A stretch of DNA of 64,000 nt from Butyricicoccus porcorum (GTDB lineage: Bacteria; Bacillota; Clostridia; Oscillospirales; Butyricicoccaceae), in NCBI RefSeq assembly GCF_002157465.1, contig NZ_NHOC01000009.1, positions 218 to 64,217 on the forward strand, given 5' to 3'. The notes beneath the pieces were generated by a model, which made no database searches, was not told the origin of the DNA, and saw nothing but the letters and a program-made list of their open reading frames with translations. The number at the start of each line of letters is the position of its first letter. Position 1 is the first letter of the stretch. Shown here piece after piece: positions 61,700 to 64,000 of the stretch. Made by a program: the position numbers and the translations under genes.

Positions 61700-62253
61700 T
61701 CTGCTGTGCGGAACTGCGCAATGCCGGTGGCATATAAGCTGCCGCCCTGCGCATCCATCGATACGATTGCCGGGAAGTTTTCCACGGTCAGGCGCTTGAC
61801 CGACTCGCAGCCCAGCTCGTCATAGGCGACAACCTCGAGCGACTTGACCGAATCGGCAATGACCGCGCCCGCGCCGCCGATGGCGACCATGTACACACAG
61901 CCATATTTCTGCATGGCATCGTGTACCGCCTGATTGCGCACGCCCTTTCCGATCATGCAGACCTGACCCTTTTCAATCAGAGTCGGGGAAAACGGATCCA
62001 TGCGTCCAGAGGTTGTCGGCCCACAGGAGCCGATGACCTGTCCCGGCTTTGCCGGCGTCGGACCCGCATAGTAAACAACAGAATCCTGAAGGTCGAACGG
62101 AACTGCCTCGCCCGCTTCAAGTGCCGCAAGAATCTTCTTGTGTGCCGCATCGCGCGCCGTATATACCGTACCGGTCAGGGAAACCGTATCACCTGCCCGC
62201 AGGATGCCGACATATTCGCGCAGCTGTGATGTATTCAGATCATAATGTGCCAT
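61696..62253 (-). CDS. Fe-S hydro-lyase beta subunit (fumarase/tartrate dehydratase type)
   Basis: A 185-residue protein matching the C-terminal/beta subunit of class I fumarases and L-tartrate dehydratase (FumB/TtdB): LRAGDTVSLTGTVYTARDAAHKKI, YYAGPTPAKPGQVIGSCGPTTSGRMDPFSPTLI (about 62-93, with the PTTSxRMD signature) and MIGKGVRN. Only the swivel subunit is here; the Fe-S-binding alpha subunit normally sits next to it but is not found in the window. It probably completes fumarase in the succinate-forming branch with PckA. Confidence 0.9.
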   Translation of the reverse strand: MAHYDLNTSQLREYVGILRAGDTVSLTGTVYTARDAAHKKILAALEAGEAVPFDLQDSVVYYAGPTPAKPGQVIGSCGPTTSGRMDPFSPTLIEKGQVCMIGKGVRNQAVHDAMQKYGCVYMVAIGGAGAVIADSVKSLEVVAYDELGCESVKRLTVENFPAIVSMDAQGGSLYATGIAQFRTAE

Positions 62254-62424
62254 TTGATAAACCTCTTTCCTGTTGGTTCTCGTTTCATTATATCAGGGAA
62301 ACCGGTGAAATACAACTGAAACGCACAGAATCTCGTGCATGCGCTTGCAATCATCCGGACGCAGTGCTACAATATTACAGTCTTATTTACTCGCATATTT
62401 TTTCTGGGAGGAACCAAAGTATCC

Positions 62425-63639
62425 ATGATCAGCATCAAAGACATTGACGAGGCGGCGCAGCGCTTACAGCCAGTCGTTCATTATATTCCGCTTGCCTCTT
62501 CTACCACGTTTTCCGGCATGACCGGCGCAGAAGTTTACCTCAAGTGTGAAAACCAGCAGAAGACCGGCTCCTTTAAGGTGCGCGGTGCATATAACAAAAT
62601 TATGAAGCTGTACGAGAGCGGCGAGCTGACCTCTGTCATCGCCTCCTCCGCGGGCAACCATGCGCAGGGCGTTGCCTTCGCAGCAAACAGCATCGGCATC
62701 CCGGCAACCATCTGCATGCCGCGCTCCACGCCGATTGCAAAGGTTTCCGCGACACGCGGCTACGGCGCGAATGTCGTGCTCTCCGGCTCGTGCTATGATG
62801 ATGCCTATGCCAAGGCGATGGAAATCGTCGAGGCGACCGGCGCGACGTTCATCCATCCATTTGACGACGAAGATGTCATGGCTGGTCAGGGCACCATCGG
62901 CCTTGAGATTCTGCGCGATCTTCCGGCCGTCGATGTCATCCTTGTTCCGGCGGGCGGCGGCGGACTGCTGTCCGGTGTCGCGGCCTGTGTCAAGCAGATC
63001 AACCCGCGCATCCGGGTCATCGGCGTACAGGCAGAGGGCGCTCCGGCCATTGCAAATTCATTCCATCAGGACGGCATCCATCCGTCCGAATCCGTCCACA
63101 CGATTGCCGACGGCATTGCGGTCAAGTGCCCGGGCACGAAAACGATGGAACACATCAATGCCTTTGTCGATGACATGATTACTGTATCGGATGATGACAT
63201 TGCATCCACCATCCTGCTGCTGCTCGAGCGCACCAAGCAGGTTGTCGAGCCGGCAGGTGCCTCTTCCCTCGCCGCACTGCTGTCCGGCAAATATGACTTC
63301 AGCGGCAAAAAGGTTGTCTGCCTGCTGTCCGGCGGCAACATTGATGTGAGCTTCATCCACCGCATCGTCGAAAAGGGTCTCGTCACCCGCTGCCGCCACA
63401 TGAAGTTCTCCATCGTCATGCCGGATGTTCCCGGCTCGCTTGAGCGTCTCGCCGGCATCATTGCATCGCAGAACGCGAACATCATCATGTTCCAGCATGA
63501 CCGCGTCAACGCAAACCTCGACATCGACGAGGCGATTGTCCATGTCGTCTGCGAAGTCGGCGGCAAGGAGCACGGTGAAGCACTGATGCATGCCATCGAA
63601 AACAACGGCTACAAGGTCACACTCGGCGAAAACCCGTAA
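62425..63639 (+). CDS. ilvA: Threonine ammonia-lyase
   Basis: A 404-residue PLP enzyme turning threonine to 2-oxobutyrate. The PLP Lys is in ENQQKTGSFKVRGAYN (Lys about 56), SSAGNHAQGVAFAA is the Asn loop, VPAGGGGLLSGVA is the phosphate-binding Gly loop, and LLSGGNIDV follows. Residues 325-404 form an ACT-like domain (FSIVMPDVPGSLERLAGIIASQNANI), which suggests the TdcB/short biosynthetic type with allosteric control. GGGAGG lies 13 bases before the chosen ATG, a longish gap. Confidence 0.93.
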   Translation: MISIKDIDEAAQRLQPVVHYIPLASSTTFSGMTGAEVYLKCENQQKTGSFKVRGAYNKIMKLYESGELTSVIASSAGNHAQGVAFAANSIGIPATICMPRSTPIAKVSATRGYGANVVLSGSCYDDAYAKAMEIVEATGATFIHPFDDEDVMAGQGTIGLEILRDLPAVDVILVPAGGGGLLSGVAACVKQINPRIRVIGVQAEGAPAIANSFHQDGIHPSESVHTIADGIAVKCPGTKTMEHINAFVDDMITVSDDDIASTILLLLERTKQVVEPAGASSLAALLSGKYDFSGKKVVCLLSGGNIDVSFIHRIVEKGLVTRCRHMKFSIVMPDVPGSLERLAGIIASQNANIIMFQHDRVNANLDIDEAIVHVVCEVGGKEHGEALMHAIENNGYKVTLGENP

Positions 63640-63656
63640 TTGTATCTCCACGCAGA

Positions 63657-63692
63657 AAGGCCCGTGTTCTCACGAACACGGGCTTCTTTATT
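63657..63692. terminator. Terminator between ilvA and the right-edge gene
   Basis: GCCCGTGTTC / GAACACGGGC with loop TCAC, followed by TTCTTTATT on the plus strand and CTTTC on the minus strand. It serves ilvA best. Confidence 0.85.
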
Positions 63693-63697
63693 GCTGT

Positions 63698-64000
63698 TTA
63701 CCGGTTGGCGGTTGTGTTGTTTGCCGTATTGGCATTGTTGGTCGCAGCGTTATTGGTCGTGGCGTTATTGCCGGTTACAGCATCGCCGACCGCATTCGCA
63801 CCGTCCTCAACGGCGCGTCCAACATCATCCACCGCACTTCTCACGTCACCGGATACCGTACCGGTTCCGTTGCCATCGACAACCGTGCCGGTGCCGTCCG
63901 TGTAACCGCTGCCAGTGGCGCCGTTCACACCAGTGTTGTCGTAACCGGTGCCGTCATTTCCCACAATGCCGTCGTTGTTGCCATCGACGACGCCAGAGCC
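63698..64000 (-). CDS. Low-complexity Gly/Asn/Thr-rich protein, partial
   Basis: The frame stays open to the right edge, so the N-terminus is missing. The visible 100 residues are DGxGTGYDNTG- and NGTGTV-type repeats, then a helical segment SGDVRSAVDDVGRAVEDGANAVGDAVTG, then an Asn/Thr/Ala tail (NNATTNNAATNNANTANNTTANR is its end, here named by type). Composition resembles secreted or spore-associated small proteins with a late amphipathic helix. No family is recognised; coding status is supported by frame length and codon pattern. Confidence 0.6.
   Translation of the reverse strand, partial: GSGVVDGNNDGIVGNDGTGYDNTGVNGATGSGYTDGTGTVVDGNGTGTVSGDVRSAVDDVGRAVEDGANAVGDAVTGNNATTNNAATNNANTANNTTANR

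Overview
The window looks like chromosome of a spore-forming anaerobe of the class Clostridia. The signs are a Firmicutes-type 16S gene, a mother-cell sigma factor (SigK), a YlmC/YmxH-type PRC-barrel protein, an ATP-dependent PEP carboxykinase, an oxygen-independent [FeFe]-hydrogenase-like protein, rubrerythrin, and selenium/molybdenum hydroxylase accessory genes. An oscillospiralean gut relative (Butyricicoccus/Agathobaculum-like) is my guess from gene content only.

Layout. 0-2 kb: the 5' part of a 16S gene running off the left edge on the minus strand, with a long leader and three tandem promoters. 2-10 kb: a Na/phosphate transporter, a LacI regulator next to an inositol-dehydrogenase-like gene, a small HTH/unknown gene pair, sigK, and a DUF1538-PII operon. 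10-14 kb: an operon of a DUF5011-like lipid-anchored or membrane-anchored protein and two tandem tyrosine autokinases with tyrosine-rich tails. 14-22.6 kb: HAD phosphatase, a possible tiny membrane-peptide gene, adenine deaminase, a radical SAM protein, pckA, a lactonase, yqeC and mocA.

22.7-36.2 kb: the most unusual region. One minus-strand operon encodes, in order of transcription, a PqqD-like peptide-recognition protein, a 1175-residue secreted fibro-slime protein, an 82-residue Cys-containing peptide that resembles a RiPP precursor, a terminator-like hairpin, an HPr-kinase-like P-loop protein, a SPASM-type radical SAM enzyme, a 1552-residue secreted GH2 glycosidase and a secreted transglutaminase-like protein. 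The last two share an almost identical C-terminal module. No exporter or protease is present. The island sits between yqeC-mocA and xdhC, so it appears to split a selenium-dependent molybdenum hydroxylase (SDMH) maturation locus.

36.2-45.2 kb: the rest of that SDMH locus (xdhC, DUF3343, cysteine desulfurase, a MOSC-MogA fusion, moeA, yqeB, yedF, GNAT, selD), then a nitrilase and a flavodoxin-like gene. No hydroxylase subunit is in the window. 45.2-50.8 kb: phosphofructokinase with a Lys/Asp tail; a CsoR-controlled copper ATPase fused to two near-identical CopZ-like domains; rubrerythrin and a PerR-like regulator. 51-64 kb: polyphosphate phosphotransferase, LysR regulator, aldolase, tsf/rpsB, a cell-wall/sporulation cluster (amidase, M23 protein, polysaccharide deacetylase, YlmC-like), a hydrogenase-like protein, a HAD nucleotidase with a fumarase beta subunit, threonine ammonia-lyase, and a low-complexity gene cut by the right edge.

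Many promoters have hexamers spaced by exactly 17 bases, and most operons end in clear Rho-independent hairpins; both are listed where seen. All functional calls come from reading motifs by eye; no database search was run.
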